Shown piece after piece: positions 43,285 through 52,231 of a DNA stretch of 64,000 bases. The stretch comes from Streptomyces roseoviridis (GTDB lineage: Bacteria > Actinomycetota > Actinomycetes > Streptomycetales > Streptomycetaceae), in contig NZ_BAAAWU010000001.1 of the NCBI RefSeq assembly GCF_039535235.1, positions 496,001 to 560,000 of the forward strand, read 5' to 3'. The position numbers were made by a program, and so were the translations under genes. Each line of letters begins with the position of its first letter. Position 1 is the stretch's first letter. The notes beneath the pieces are model-generated. The model made no database searches, had not been told where the DNA came from, and saw only the letters and a program-made list of their open reading frames with translations.

Positions 43285-44574
43285 TCAGCCGGCCGCGGGG
43301 CCGGTCCAGTCGGCGGGGACGTGGGCGAGGCGGACCCGCTGCGGGTGGTCGCCGACGTCCACGGTGGCCACCCGCCTGCCGGTGGCGAAGTCGATCGCGG
43401 TCACCCGGTCGGCGCCGCTCTCGGAGACGACGCAGGACCGGCCGTCGCCGCTGACCGTGGCCCAGTAGGGCTTGCTGACCTCGACGAGCGGGCCCTCCTG
43501 GAGGGTGGCGCGGTCGACGACGGTCGCGTAGTCGTCCATGGTGCCCGCGACGCACAGCTTGGTGCCGTCGGGGCTCATCGACAGGCCGTGGTGGCGCGAG
43601 TCGTTGACCCAGCTGGTGCGGTCGGGGTCGGTCGCCGGGTTGCCGGGGAGGTTCTTGAGGCGGGTGATGCGGTCGGTGGCGACGTCGTACTCCAGGAAGC
43701 CGCTCAGGAAGGAGACCTGGAAGTAGAGCTTCTTCTCGTCCGGGGTGAAGACCAGGGGGCGGACGGCGTCGGAGAGGTCGCCGCGCCCAAAGGCGTCGAG
43801 GCGCTCGCGCATGTCGATGACGCGTACGGTGCGGAAGGTAGCCGCGTCGACGACGGTGATCTTCCGGTCGCCCTTGGTCCAGTCGAGCCAGGGTGCGTCG
43901 AGGGCCGTGGTGACCTCGCCGATCGACATGTTCCACAGCAGGCCGTCGGCGGTGAACACGTTCTCGTGGGGCTTGTCGCCGGTCTTGAAGGAGCCGAGCT
44001 GGCGGCCGGTGACGATGTCGAGGACGTGGACGGTGTTGGCGGTGGAGGCGGAGACGGCGACGCGGGTGCCGTCGGGCGAGACGGCCATGTGGTCGGAGCG
44101 GTGTCCGGCCACGGGGAAGCGCCAGCTGATCCGGCCGGTGCGCAGGTCGACGGAGACGACGTCGGCGAAGCTGGGCCGGGAGACGACCATCGCCGAGCCG
44201 TCGGGGGTGGCGTACATGTCGTCGACGAACTGGTCGTGGCCCTCGCCCGGCCCGTGCCGCACGCCGAGGAAGAAGGCCAGCTTGACCGGGTCGAGGTGGA
44301 TCTCGCGCAGCCGCTCCTCGCGGTCGGGGATGACGTTCACGCGCGCGACGCGGCGGAACTCGCCGCGGGCCTCGATGACGTCGGCCGTGCCGTCCCAGTT
44401 GTTCCCGACGAACATCACCTCGCGCAGCGCCTCCGCGCCCCGGGATCCCGGCGAGGCGACGGCGCCGGTGCCTCCGACGGTGGCGAGGAGCGCGAGGGCG
44501 GCCGCGAGGGCCACGCCGAGGCGGCGCCGGGCGCGGGGGCCGCGGGGAGGCTGGGGCAGGCGGGGAGAGGGCAT
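43285..44574 (-). CDS. exported YncE-like beta-propeller protein
   Basis: A 429-residue exported protein. Twin-Arg/Sec-like N-terminus (RARRRLGVALAAALALLATV) followed by a seven-bladed propeller; repeated blade motifs include MVVSRPSFADVVSVDLRTGR, VAVSASTANTVHVLDIVTGR, and CVVSESGADRVTAIDFATGR. No enzymatic residues are evident; related proteins bind surface ligands or act as lactonase/quinoprotein-like scaffolds. ATG at 44574 has AAGGA six bases upstream, while the longer frame lacks one. Convergent with the amidohydrolase, divergent from the two-component system. Confidence 0.82.
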   Translation of the reverse strand: MPSPRLPQPPRGPRARRRLGVALAAALALLATVGGTGAVASPGSRGAEALREVMFVGNNWDGTADVIEARGEFRRVARVNVIPDREERLREIHLDPVKLAFFLGVRHGPGEGHDQFVDDMYATPDGSAMVVSRPSFADVVSVDLRTGRISWRFPVAGHRSDHMAVSPDGTRVAVSASTANTVHVLDIVTGRQLGSFKTGDKPHENVFTADGLLWNMSIGEVTTALDAPWLDWTKGDRKITVVDAATFRTVRVIDMRERLDAFGRGDLSDAVRPLVFTPDEKKLYFQVSFLSGFLEYDVATDRITRLKNLPGNPATDPDRTSWVNDSRHHGLSMSPDGTKLCVAGTMDDYATVVDRATLQEGPLVEVSKPYWATVSGDGRSCVVSESGADRVTAIDFATGRRVATVDVGDHPQRVRLAHVPADWTGPAAG

Positions 44575-44809
44575 GGGGGTTCCTTCTTCCGGCTCCGGAC
44601 GACGACTTACCCGAGGTAACCATGGACATGCCACGCCCAACAAGCCCTCGGAAGCGGCCTGTTACCCTGCGGTACGACCGGTCCTCACACGCTCCGCACA
44701 CCGCCTTCACACGGCCCGCGAAAGGGCTGGTGGAAAGCGTGTCCGAGCCCGCCCGCGCGGGCAGGATGCGGGGCGACGGGGACGGTCGGGACAGGGCGGG
44801 GAGTGGGAG

Positions 44810-46009
44810 ATGGTCGTGGCGGAGGGGTCCGTGCCCCTGACGCGGTGGCGCGCGCTGCGGGGGCCGAGCGGGACGGGTCCGGCGCTCCGGCGAGCCCGCT
44901 CCTTCATGATCCTGACCACCCTCCTCTACCGGGCGAGCCATCTCGTCGTCGGCGTCCTCGCCGTGGCCCAGCACCGCCCGGACCGCCCGGCGCCGTATCT
45001 CGGGCTCGCGGTCGCACTGGGGCTGAGCGTCCTGGTGTACGGCTCCGCCCTGCGGCGCGGCTGGTTCGAGCCCGGACAGGTCGGGGCGGACGTGCTGGTC
45101 ACCGGGTGCGCGCTGCCCTTCGCGCTGTACGCCTGGGGCGGCGTGCGGGACACCCCGTCGCTCGGCTGGGCCATGCTGCTGGGCGGGTCGGCGAGCGCCG
45201 TCGCGGCCGTCGCCCTCTCCCGTCCGTACGCCCTGGCCGCCGTCGTCCTGCTCGTCGGGACCCACCTGTACGGCTACCACCTGGTGGGAGCGAGCCGGGC
45301 CGTCCTCGGCGGGCACCTCAACTCGCTGGTGTCCTCGGCCGTCATGGTCTGGGTGATGTGGTGGTACCTGCGCCGGCAGGGCCGGCTGCTCGACGAGGCG
45401 AACGCCCGCGCCGTGGCCGCCGAGGCGCAGAAGGCCCGGTACGCGGAGCGGCTCGCCCACCACCGCGCGCTCCACGACACCGTTCTCGCCACCCTGACCG
45501 CCCTCGCCGCGGGCGGCATCGACGCCAACGCGCCCGAGGTGCGGGAGCGCTGCGCCCGGGAGGCCGCCTATCTGCGCCGGCTGGTGCAGCGCGGCGCCGA
45601 CGAGCTCCCGGACGAGGGGATCGGGGCGGCCCTGGAGGACGCGGTCCGCTCGGCGGAGAGCCTGCGGCTGCGGGTCACGGCGCAGTACCACGAGCTGCCC
45701 GAGGTGCCGCCGGAGGTCGCCGCCGCGTTCGCCGACGCCACGCGCGAGGCGCTCAACAACGTACGGCGCCACGCCGGAACCGGACACGCCTACCTCACCG
45801 CAACGGGGTCCGCCGAGGGTCCGGACGGCCGGCCCGGCGCCGTCGTGACGGTCGTCGACCGGGGCCCCGGTTTCACCCCCGGCGACCGGGAGTCCGGCTT
45901 CGGCCTGCGCCGCTCGGTGCACGGACGGATGGCGGAGGTCGGCGGCCGGGCCGTCGTCGACAGCGCGCCCGGCGAGGGCGTACGGGTGGAGCTGAGATGG
46001 CCGGTCTGA
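44810..46009 (+). CDS. two-component sensor histidine kinase
   Basis: A 399-residue kinase. Six hydrophobic segments (residues ~35-190) form a membrane sensor; a coiled stretch RRQGRLLDEANARAVAAEAQ leads to the HisKA_3-like phosphoacceptor HHRALHDTVLATLTALAAG near residue 225. The HATPase has FADATREALNNVRRHAGTG (N box) and VVDRGPGFTPGDRESGFGL (G boxes). ATG at 44810 has GGGGAG seven bases upstream. Overlaps its LuxR-type response regulator by 13 bases. Signal unknown. Confidence 0.87.
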   Translation: MVVAEGSVPLTRWRALRGPSGTGPALRRARSFMILTTLLYRASHLVVGVLAVAQHRPDRPAPYLGLAVALGLSVLVYGSALRRGWFEPGQVGADVLVTGCALPFALYAWGGVRDTPSLGWAMLLGGSASAVAAVALSRPYALAAVVLLVGTHLYGYHLVGASRAVLGGHLNSLVSSAVMVWVMWWYLRRQGRLLDEANARAVAAEAQKARYAERLAHHRALHDTVLATLTALAAGGIDANAPEVRERCAREAAYLRRLVQRGADELPDEGIGAALEDAVRSAESLRLRVTAQYHELPEVPPEVAAAFADATREALNNVRRHAGTGHAYLTATGSAEGPDGRPGAVVTVVDRGPGFTPGDRESGFGLRRSVHGRMAEVGGRAVVDSAPGEGVRVELRWPV

Positions 46010-46641
46010 TCACCGTCGCCGTCGTCGACGACGACCGGATGCTCCTGGACGGCATGCGGGCCTGGCTGGGCGACGTGCCGGAGCTGCGCCTCGTGGGTAC
46101 CGCGGCCACCGTCGGCGAACTGCTCGCGTCCGGCTCCGCCGCGCCGCCGCCGGACGTGGTCCTGCTCGACCTCGTCCTGCGGGACGGCTCCGTGCCCGCC
46201 GACAACATCCGGCGGCTCCTCGGCACCGGCAGCCGGGTCCTGGTCATCAGCACCGTCCCCGACCGCACCCGGATCATCGAGTCGGTCCGTGCGGGCGCCG
46301 ACGGCTATCTGACGAAGGACAACGACCTGCCCACCCTCGTCGCCGCCGTCAAGGACATCGCCGCGGGCCACGGCGCCCACTCCCCCGAACTCGCCTTCGC
46401 CTGCGCGCACGACACCAGCCCCGCCCGGCCCCGGCTCTCGCCCCGCGAACGGCAGATCCTGCTGGACTACGCCTCCGGCCTGACCCTCAAGTCGGCCGCC
46501 CGCCGCGCCGGCATCACGGTCCACACGGCGAAGGACTACCTCGACCGCGTCAAGACCAAGTACCGCCAGGCCGGCCGCCCCGCGTACACCAAGATCGACC
46601 TGGCCAGCCGGGTCCGCGAGGACAGCCTCGACACGGGGTAG
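45997..46641 (+). CDS. LuxR-type response regulator
   Basis: A 214-residue NarL/LuxR response regulator. Receiver domain with acidic pocket VAVVDDDRM, phosphoacceptor Asp in DVVLLDLVLRDG, and K in DGYLTKDND. C-terminal helix-turn-helix LSPRERQILLDYASGLTLKS and HTAKDYLDRVKTKYRQ. Cognate to the kinase whose 3' end it overlaps. Target genes are not evident from position. Confidence 0.9.
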   Translation: MAGLITVAVVDDDRMLLDGMRAWLGDVPELRLVGTAATVGELLASGSAAPPPDVVLLDLVLRDGSVPADNIRRLLGTGSRVLVISTVPDRTRIIESVRAGADGYLTKDNDLPTLVAAVKDIAAGHGAHSPELAFACAHDTSPARPRLSPRERQILLDYASGLTLKSAARRAGITVHTAKDYLDRVKTKYRQAGRPAYTKIDLASRVREDSLDTG

Positions 46642-46669
46642 ACGAACGAGTCCACCGGACTCGTTCGTC
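46641..46669 (+). terminator. terminator after the two-component operon
   Basis: 13-base perfect stem beginning at the stop codon: ACGAACGAGTCC / GGACTCGTTCGT extended by one G-C pair, with a three-base loop. Confidence 0.8.
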
Positions 46670-46688
46670 CAGATGTACGAAACGGGGC

Positions 46689-46720
46689 GTGCCCCGGTCG
46701 GACGCATCCGACCGGGGCAC
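46689..46720 (-). terminator. terminator after the endonuclease/phosphatase gene
   Basis: Perfect 14-base stem GTGCCCCGGTCGGA / TCCGACCGGGGCAC with a CGCA loop, 20 bases after the convergent gene's stop. Confidence 0.85.
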
Positions 46721-46739
46721 ACCGGGTTCGCCTGCGGGA

Positions 46740-48986
46740 TCAGGCGGCGGGCGTCAGGAAGTGGCAGTTGGCGGAGACGGGGTTGTCGTTGGTCGTCACG
46801 TCGGCCGTCCGCACCCGCCAGCCGTAGCTGTGGCCGGGGGTGAGCGTCGGCACGGTCAGCGAGACGGTGCCCTGGCCCCTGACCGTGGAGCTCTTCGAGC
46901 CGGGCGTGCCCAGGCTCAGGATCTGGGTCGAGGTGGTGTTGTCCCACAGGGAGAACTCGGCCCACACCTCCTTGGAGGGGTCGGGGTGCCGCACCGTCGC
47001 GGTGAGCGTCGGCGTGAGCGTGGCGGCGGTGCCGAAGGCGTTCCCGAAGAGGCCGCCGCCGTGCTGGTGGCAGCCCTGGGAGTTCATGCCCTCCACGGGG
47101 GGCATCACGATGCTCTTGTCCGTCGGGGCCGCCATGGTCCCGGCGTACGAGGCGACCTGGTCGTCCCGCAGGGCGTAGGAGAAGGCCTCGGCCCGCTGGA
47201 TGTGGCCCTTGAAGCCGGCGTTACGCACGCCGCTGACGAGGTCGCGGCCGACGACGAAGGGGCCGCTCGCGTTCCACCTGGCGGTGTGCGTGGTCTCGGC
47301 CTTCTTCGTGCCGTCGACGAAGAGGCTCACCTTGCCGGTGGAGGCGTCGTGGACGCCGGTGAGCCTGGTCCACCGGCCCTTGACCGCGCCGGGCGCGACG
47401 GCTTGGTCGATGTTCCAGCCGTCGGCGTCGGCCCTCGGCAGGCCGAAGCGCCAGGAGTTGTCGCTCGCGTTGTAGAAGAGGATCATGCCGCTGACCCGGG
47501 TGCCGTCCTGGGACAGGACGGCGGACGTGCCCGCGTCGGCATCGAGCTTGGCCCAGGCGGAGACGGTGAAGCTGTGGGTGGTGTCGACTGCGGGAGCGCC
47601 GGCGACGATGGCCTCGTCCACTCGCCCGTCCATGTAGAGTGCGCCGCCGTGCTCGGCCGTCCGCCAGTCGCTCGTGCCATCACTGCTCGCGCCGTTCAGC
47701 GCGACCGTCGGGCCGGTCGTCGCGGTGGCGCTGCCGTCGAGCTTCCAGGAGACGGCGGGACCGCCCTGGGTGTAGCCGTAGACCGGGGTGTGGTCGGAGT
47801 AGGCGTCGTCGTCGGGCCTGCAGTTCCTCTTGCCCAGGTGACACTCCTTCTGGGTCGCGACCAGGTAGTCCGTGCGGTCGCCGAACTCCGTCCGCGAGTC
47901 GCAGCCGGTGAAGCCGCCGGTCGAGAAGAGGTAGTCGATCTTGGATGAGGTCATGGTGTACGACGTGTAGCCCCCGTTGGCCGTCGTGACCTCGTTGACC
48001 CGGGTGAGCTTCGTGTGCTCGTTGACGGCGTCGCCGGGAACGTACGCCCGCTGGTCACACTCCGCCATCAGGTCGTAGAGCGGCTTGAGCGTTTCCTGGT
48101 TGCTGGTGTTGAAGTCACCGCCCAGAACCACGGACGGGAACTGCTTCACCACCCGCACGACGATGTCGAGCTGCTGCTTGTAGTACGCCGCGGCCGTCGC
48201 CGCCGAGATGGGGACCTCCCAGTCATTCTGCTCCGGTTTGGTCGGGTCCTTCTGCTTGGTCGTGTCGGAGTGGAAGTTGGAGATGTGCGTGCTGCACAGA
48301 TGGCTCTCCCACCCCTCCACCTCGGCGCAGAGGATGGTGCCGCTGCTCATGGAGAGGCCGGTGCCGACCGGAGTGTGGAAGTCGTCCTCCGACCGCCAGG
48401 TGATCTTCCCTTTGACGGCGATGACGTTGCTCAGCGTGCCGGTCAGGTGATCGCCACGGCAGTCCGAACCCTCGGAGTCGAGGAGCTCGGCGTCCTTGCG
48501 CTCGGGCTCCTCGTACGGGTCGGAAGGCCGGGTCACACCCGCCGAGGCGAAGCTCCACTCGCCCGCGGGGAGGAGCTTGGCGAGCTCGTCGAGGTGGCTC
48601 GTCCCGGTGACGTCGCCCGGTGTCCTGCCGACGCAGACCTCCTGGAGCAGCACGGCGTTGAGCTTGCGCTCGTTGATGAGCCTGACGACGCCCTCCATCT
48701 TCCTGCGCGGGCCGGAGCCGTCGGGGATCGAGAAGCCGTCCTCGTCGTACGTTCCGGTGGCGGCACCGTTGCGCCAGGGGCAGTACCCGTCTTCCGAGGC
48801 GGTCCGACCGCCGGCTTCCCCGCACATGTTCCAGGTCGCCGCGCGCACCGACTCGCGGGTGTAGCCGGTCGCCGTCGCGTCCCCGGGGACGAGGGCCGTG
48901 GCGGGCGTCGCCTGGCTCCCGACGAGGAGGACGGCGGCCAGGGCGGGCGCCCACGCGTGCAGCCATCGGGCCGCGAATCTTCTCAT
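46740..48986 (-). CDS. exported endonuclease/exonuclease/phosphatase with LamG domain
   Basis: A 748-residue exported protein. Signal peptide RRFAARWLHAWAPALAAVLL ending near ATPATA. Residues ~45-400 form an EEP-fold hydrolase: AATWNMCGEAG, VLLQEVCVG (metal Glu), VVLGGDFNTSN (Asp/Asn), and AYSDHTPVYGYTQ (Asp-His). Residues ~405-620 form a LamG/concanavalin-like domain (LDGSATATTGP ... FTVSAWAKLDADAG ... GRWTRLTGVHDASTGKVSLF). The C-terminal ~110 residues are a further beta domain. Likely a secreted DNase or phosphodiesterase. An IS element sits 73 bases upstream of its start and may have altered its promoter. Confidence 0.86.
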   Translation of the reverse strand: MRRFAARWLHAWAPALAAVLLVGSQATPATALVPGDATATGYTRESVRAATWNMCGEAGGRTASEDGYCPWRNGAATGTYDEDGFSIPDGSGPRRKMEGVVRLINERKLNAVLLQEVCVGRTPGDVTGTSHLDELAKLLPAGEWSFASAGVTRPSDPYEEPERKDAELLDSEGSDCRGDHLTGTLSNVIAVKGKITWRSEDDFHTPVGTGLSMSSGTILCAEVEGWESHLCSTHISNFHSDTTKQKDPTKPEQNDWEVPISAATAAAYYKQQLDIVVRVVKQFPSVVLGGDFNTSNQETLKPLYDLMAECDQRAYVPGDAVNEHTKLTRVNEVTTANGGYTSYTMTSSKIDYLFSTGGFTGCDSRTEFGDRTDYLVATQKECHLGKRNCRPDDDAYSDHTPVYGYTQGGPAVSWKLDGSATATTGPTVALNGASSDGTSDWRTAEHGGALYMDGRVDEAIVAGAPAVDTTHSFTVSAWAKLDADAGTSAVLSQDGTRVSGMILFYNASDNSWRFGLPRADADGWNIDQAVAPGAVKGRWTRLTGVHDASTGKVSLFVDGTKKAETTHTARWNASGPFVVGRDLVSGVRNAGFKGHIQRAEAFSYALRDDQVASYAGTMAAPTDKSIVMPPVEGMNSQGCHQHGGGLFGNAFGTAATLTPTLTATVRHPDPSKEVWAEFSLWDNTTSTQILSLGTPGSKSSTVRGQGTVSLTVPTLTPGHSYGWRVRTADVTTNDNPVSANCHFLTPAA

Positions 48987-49058
48987 GTCAGCTCACAACC
49001 GGACGTATGGGTGTCCGCGTCCCCCCGCCCTGGAGGCCAGGGCAGCCCCAGGACTATA

Positions 49059-49077
49059 AGACGTCGTTTCTTATGGC
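49059..49077 (+). repeat. left terminal inverted repeat of the IS element
   Basis: AGACGTCGTTTCTTATGGC; identical to the complement of the right end. Confidence 0.88.
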
Positions 49078-49099
49078 GTGATCGTTCGTTGATCCGTGC

Positions 49100-49920
49100 A
49101 TGGCGGATCTCGTGGAGCGACTGGTGCCGGACGAGTTGTGGGTGCTGTTCCGGCGGGTGGTGCCACCGACTGAGGTGATACGCCCGCAGGGCGGTGGCCG
49201 CCGCCGGTCAGGTGACCGCGAAGCCCTGGCGGCGATCATCTTCGTGGCGACGTCGGGCTGCACCTGGCGGCAGCTGCCACCGGTGTTCGGCCCGGCCTGG
49301 CAGACGGTCTACCGCCGGTTCGCCCAGTGGAGCCAGGAACGGGTCTGGGCCCGGCTCTACCGCGTGATCCTCGACGAACTCGGCGCGCGGGGCGAGCTGG
49401 ACTGGTCGCGGTGCGCGATCGACTCGGTCAGTCTGCGGGCGGCAAAAGGGGGCCGCTGACGGGACCGAATCCGACCGACCGCGGCAAGCCGGGATCGAAG
49501 ATTCATCTGATCTGCGACCGGAACGGACTGCCGCTGTCCCTAGGCATCTCCGGCGCGAACATGCACGACAGTCTGGGCCTGGAGCCGCTTGTGTGCGGCA
49601 TCCCACCGATCCGATCCCGTCGTGGTCCCCGGCGTCGGCGGCCGGCGAAGCTGCATGCAGACAAGGGCTACGACTACGACCACCTGCGCCGATGGCTTCG
49701 CGAGCGCGGCATCCGCCATCGCATTGCCCGCAAGGGTGTCGAGTCCTCGCAGCGGCTGGGCCGGCATCGGTGGGTGGTCGAAAGAACCGTGTCCTGGTTG
49801 GCCGGCTGCCGACGACTTCACCGTCGCTACGAACGCAAGGCCGAACACTTCCTCGCCTTCGTCGGCATAGCCGCAGCCCTCATCGGCTACCGCCGACTGA
49901 CGGCTCTGCTTACGGCCTGA
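49100..49920 (+). CDS. IS5-family transposase in two frames (-1 frameshift)
   Basis: Frame one (49100-49459, 119 residues) encodes the N-terminal DUF4096-like region (LVPDELWVLFRRVVPPTEVI ... TSGCTWRQLPPVFG) and the first catalytic Asp in CAIDSVSLRAAKG. Frame two, shifted by -1, continues with LTGPNPTDRGKPGSKIHLIC, ADKGYDYDHLRRWLRERGI and VVERTVSWLAGCRRLHRRYE, containing the remaining DDE residues, to 49920. The switch lies at GCA-AAA-GGG-GGC near 49442-49450; slipping back one base on the A run joins the frames as RAAKRGPLTGPNP. This matches programmed frameshifting known in IS427 elements, so the transposase may be functional. Confidence 0.82.
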
Positions 49921-50266
49921 GCCGGTTCTGCTGTACGTCGAAGCAGACCAGCCCCATGGACTCCGCCACGGCCGCCGCGTACGCCGACACCTCCTCGGCC
50001 ATGCCCCACCGCATGGGAAAGTAAATCAGCGGGCCGCTGGCCTCGCCGATCAGCGGCCCGGTTGACCAGGGCGAGGTGTCCTCCTCGTCCTCGGTGAGGT
50101 CGCACCACCGCTCAAGCAACGTGGCCACGTAAGCCGCGATGCGCTCGGACGGAGGCTCTTCCACCTCGCTGTCAATGTAGCGGTCGTACAGGTCGTCGAA
50201 GACCCGGCCAGCGGTCTTGTCATCCGCCGGCCTCTCGCCTTCCCAGACAGCAAGGTCGTAGCTCAT
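49910..50266 (-). CDS. passenger gene inside the IS element, unknown function
   Basis: A 118-residue acidic soluble protein starting MSYDLAVWEGERPADDKTAG and ending near LVCFDVQQNRLRP. The middle has PSERIAAYVATLLERWCDL and SGPLIYFPMRWGMAEEV. It resembles a family of small actinobacterial proteins that I know only as uncharacterised, perhaps immunity-like; I cannot prove a role. Its 3' end overlaps the transposase 3' end by 11 bases, tail to tail, and its start lies 29 bases inside the right inverted repeat, so it appears to be a fixed part of the element rather than a chance neighbour. Confidence 0.75.
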   Translation of the reverse strand: MSYDLAVWEGERPADDKTAGRVFDDLYDRYIDSEVEEPPSERIAAYVATLLERWCDLTEDEEDTSPWSTGPLIGEASGPLIYFPMRWGMAEEVSAYAAAVAESMGLVCFDVQQNRLRP

Positions 50267-50294
50267 GCCAGGAGGCTCTCATGCCGCTCTGACA

Positions 50295-50313
50295 GCCATA
50301 AGAAACGACGTCT
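50295..50313 (-). repeat. right terminal inverted repeat of the IS element
   Basis: Complement of AGACGTCGTTTCTTATGGC; perfect over 19 bases, then diverges. Confidence 0.88.
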
Positions 50314-50546
50314 AAGGAACCCGCTCCTGGATACAGGAGTCCGCCGTGCGCACGGGCCCTTGAGCATGTCGAGGACGGCCTGGCTCCCCGAGGCGTGCCG
50401 CCGAGTCGGCCGGGTCGCGGCGCAAGCCCCCCAAAAGGGCGGCTTCAGGGGGTGGGGCCACGCCCCCTATCGTCGTGCCCGGCGCCGCGGCCGTACCCCC
50501 GTAGCCGCGGCGCCACCGGAACTGCTCGGCGAGGGGGAACGGGGAG

Positions 50547-50586
50547 GGGCGGCACGGGGAGTGCGGGGGTCTCCCCCGTGCCGCCC
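50547..50586 (-). terminator. terminator after the beta-helix gene
   Basis: GGGCGGCACGGGGAG pairs with CTCCCCCGTGCCGCCC (one bulged C), 15 bases after the convergent stop. The rest of the 50314-50600 gap holds no recognised gene. Confidence 0.75.
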
Positions 50587-50600
50587 TCGCGGCGACCGGG

Positions 50601-51956
50601 TCAGGCCGGGTACTTCACGTCAGCCGTGTAGGTCGATCCGGCCAGGCAGTCGCGGATCTCGTGGCGCGGCGCGGCCGCGCCCGTCCAGCGCAGGAAGCCT
50701 TCGGTGCCCGTCGCCTTGGTCATGTCGATGAAGCGGCAGCCGTCGTAGAGCACCTTGCCCGACGTCGTCGGCGCGGTCCCGGTCCTGACCTGGTGGGAGC
50801 CCATCAGCGCGCAGTCGACGTAGCGCACCATGGGCCCGCCGGCGCCGTCGACGGCGAAGTCGTACGCGTGCGGCACGGCCGTCGGCGCGAAGGGCTGGAA
50901 GTGCTGCGCGGTGTCGTCGCAGGACACGAAGGTGATGTTGCCCCGCGTCCAGCGGGAGTGGATCACCTTGTGGTCCCGGCTGCGCAGTTCGAAGCGGATG
51001 CCCTGGACGTACAGGCGCAGGACGGAGTCGGACCGGGAGGAGGCGTCGGCGGTCAGCTGGAAGAAGGTGCCGGGCTTCGTCGTGTCGGTGAGGATGTAGG
51101 AGCCGCCGATGAAGTTCATCGAGCCGCCCCGGACGTTCTTCACGAACACCCCCGACTTGAACTCCACCTTGCAGTCGCGGAACCAGTAGTTCAGGAACTG
51201 GTCCTGCTGGGTGGCGGCCGAGTTCATGCCCGTGACCAGGAACCCCTCGGAGTAGGTGCCTCCGATCTGGCAGTGGTCCCAGCCCATCTCGCTGTTCAGG
51301 TCGGACTGCGCGACGCCCGCCGTCGTGGCGTCCGGCGGGCCGTCCAGACCGATGCCGCGCTTCCAGTCGCCCCGCCACTCCACGTCGGTGTACCAGGTGT
51401 CCTGGGCGCCGTATCCGTTGTCCTCCGCGTACGAGTAGCAGAAGCTGGAGGTGGGGTTGTCGCTGGTGAAGGTGAGGCCGGAGATCCGGATGTTCTTGTA
51501 GCGCCGGTAGTTCGTCCACAGCGTGGTGTCGTTCGCCGTCGGCGCGTACACGATCCGCGAGATCCGCTTGCCGTAGCCGGTGATGGTGATGCCGTCGACG
51601 ACTCCGCCGCCGCCACGGCCGTCGACGTTCGGCAGGAGCGAATCGGGCTGCGTCAGGAGGTAGTTGCCCGGCGGGATCAGCAGGACCTTCTTGAGGATCG
51701 TCCCCGAGATCGGGTTCTTCTGCCAGTTGGGGGCGGCGAGCAGCTCGGCGGCGGCCGCGCGGAAGGCGGTGTCGCTCGGGGTGGCGCCCGTCGGATCGGC
51801 GTTGTGGCTCATCACGTTGACGACGTACGGGTCTCCCCCGGCACCCGCCGCGTACGCGGTGCCGCCGCCCGCCATGAGCGCCCCCGCGGCGACACCGGCA
51901 CCCGCCGTCGTCACTCCTCGGATGACGGACCTGCGGTCCATGGCCCCGGTCATCAT
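50601..51956 (-). CDS. exported right-handed beta-helix protein (pectate-lyase-like)
   Basis: A 451-residue Tat-exported protein: twin-arginine signal MDRRSVIRGVTTAGAGVAAG ending near AYA. The mature part begins with a pectin-lyase-fold cap (DPTGATPSDTAFRAAAAELL) and continues with helix coils such as VVDGITITGYGKRISRIVYA, NIRISGLTFTSDN and SMNFIGGSYILTD. Such folds act as polysaccharide lyases, hydrolases or epimerases, or as phage-tail-like adhesins; no catalytic residue set is clear. ATG at 51956 is preceded by a G-rich ribosome site. Confidence 0.8.
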   Translation of the reverse strand: MMTGAMDRRSVIRGVTTAGAGVAAGALMAGGGTAYAAGAGGDPYVVNVMSHNADPTGATPSDTAFRAAAAELLAAPNWQKNPISGTILKKVLLIPPGNYLLTQPDSLLPNVDGRGGGGVVDGITITGYGKRISRIVYAPTANDTTLWTNYRRYKNIRISGLTFTSDNPTSSFCYSYAEDNGYGAQDTWYTDVEWRGDWKRGIGLDGPPDATTAGVAQSDLNSEMGWDHCQIGGTYSEGFLVTGMNSAATQQDQFLNYWFRDCKVEFKSGVFVKNVRGGSMNFIGGSYILTDTTKPGTFFQLTADASSRSDSVLRLYVQGIRFELRSRDHKVIHSRWTRGNITFVSCDDTAQHFQPFAPTAVPHAYDFAVDGAGGPMVRYVDCALMGSHQVRTGTAPTTSGKVLYDGCRFIDMTKATGTEGFLRWTGAAAPRHEIRDCLAGSTYTADVKYPA

Positions 51957-52231
51957 GTACCCCCCATGTCATGATCTTGGAACGGACAGCACATCCGATC
52001 ACGACACGAACGGGCGCGCAAGGAGCGCCCTCCACGGCGCCGTTGACGCGGTGGCACGCGGCGTGACCCATCCGCGCGCGGAGCCTCCATGAGGGCCGGA
52101 ACGGTCCCTTAGACCCGCATGTGTCAGGGAAAGCACCCTTTCGCTACCTGGGTAAAGTCATGGTCAAGCCGCCCGCCGCCTCGCCGCGCGGGGGGTGCCA
52201 CCCTCCCCTGCCCACCCTCAGGAGCATCCGC

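Larger units (their letters stand above)
49059..50313. mobile_element. IS5-family (IS427-like) insertion sequence with passenger gene
   Basis: Bounded by 19-base perfect inverted repeats AGACGTCGTTTCTTATGGC at 49059-49077 and its complement at 50295-50313, with TA on each outer side (49057-49058 and 50314-50315) as the likely target duplication. TA duplication plus a two-frame transposase is the pattern of the IS427 subgroup of IS5. Length is 1255 bases, longer than usual, because a second gene on the opposite strand lies inside the repeats. Confidence 0.85.
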
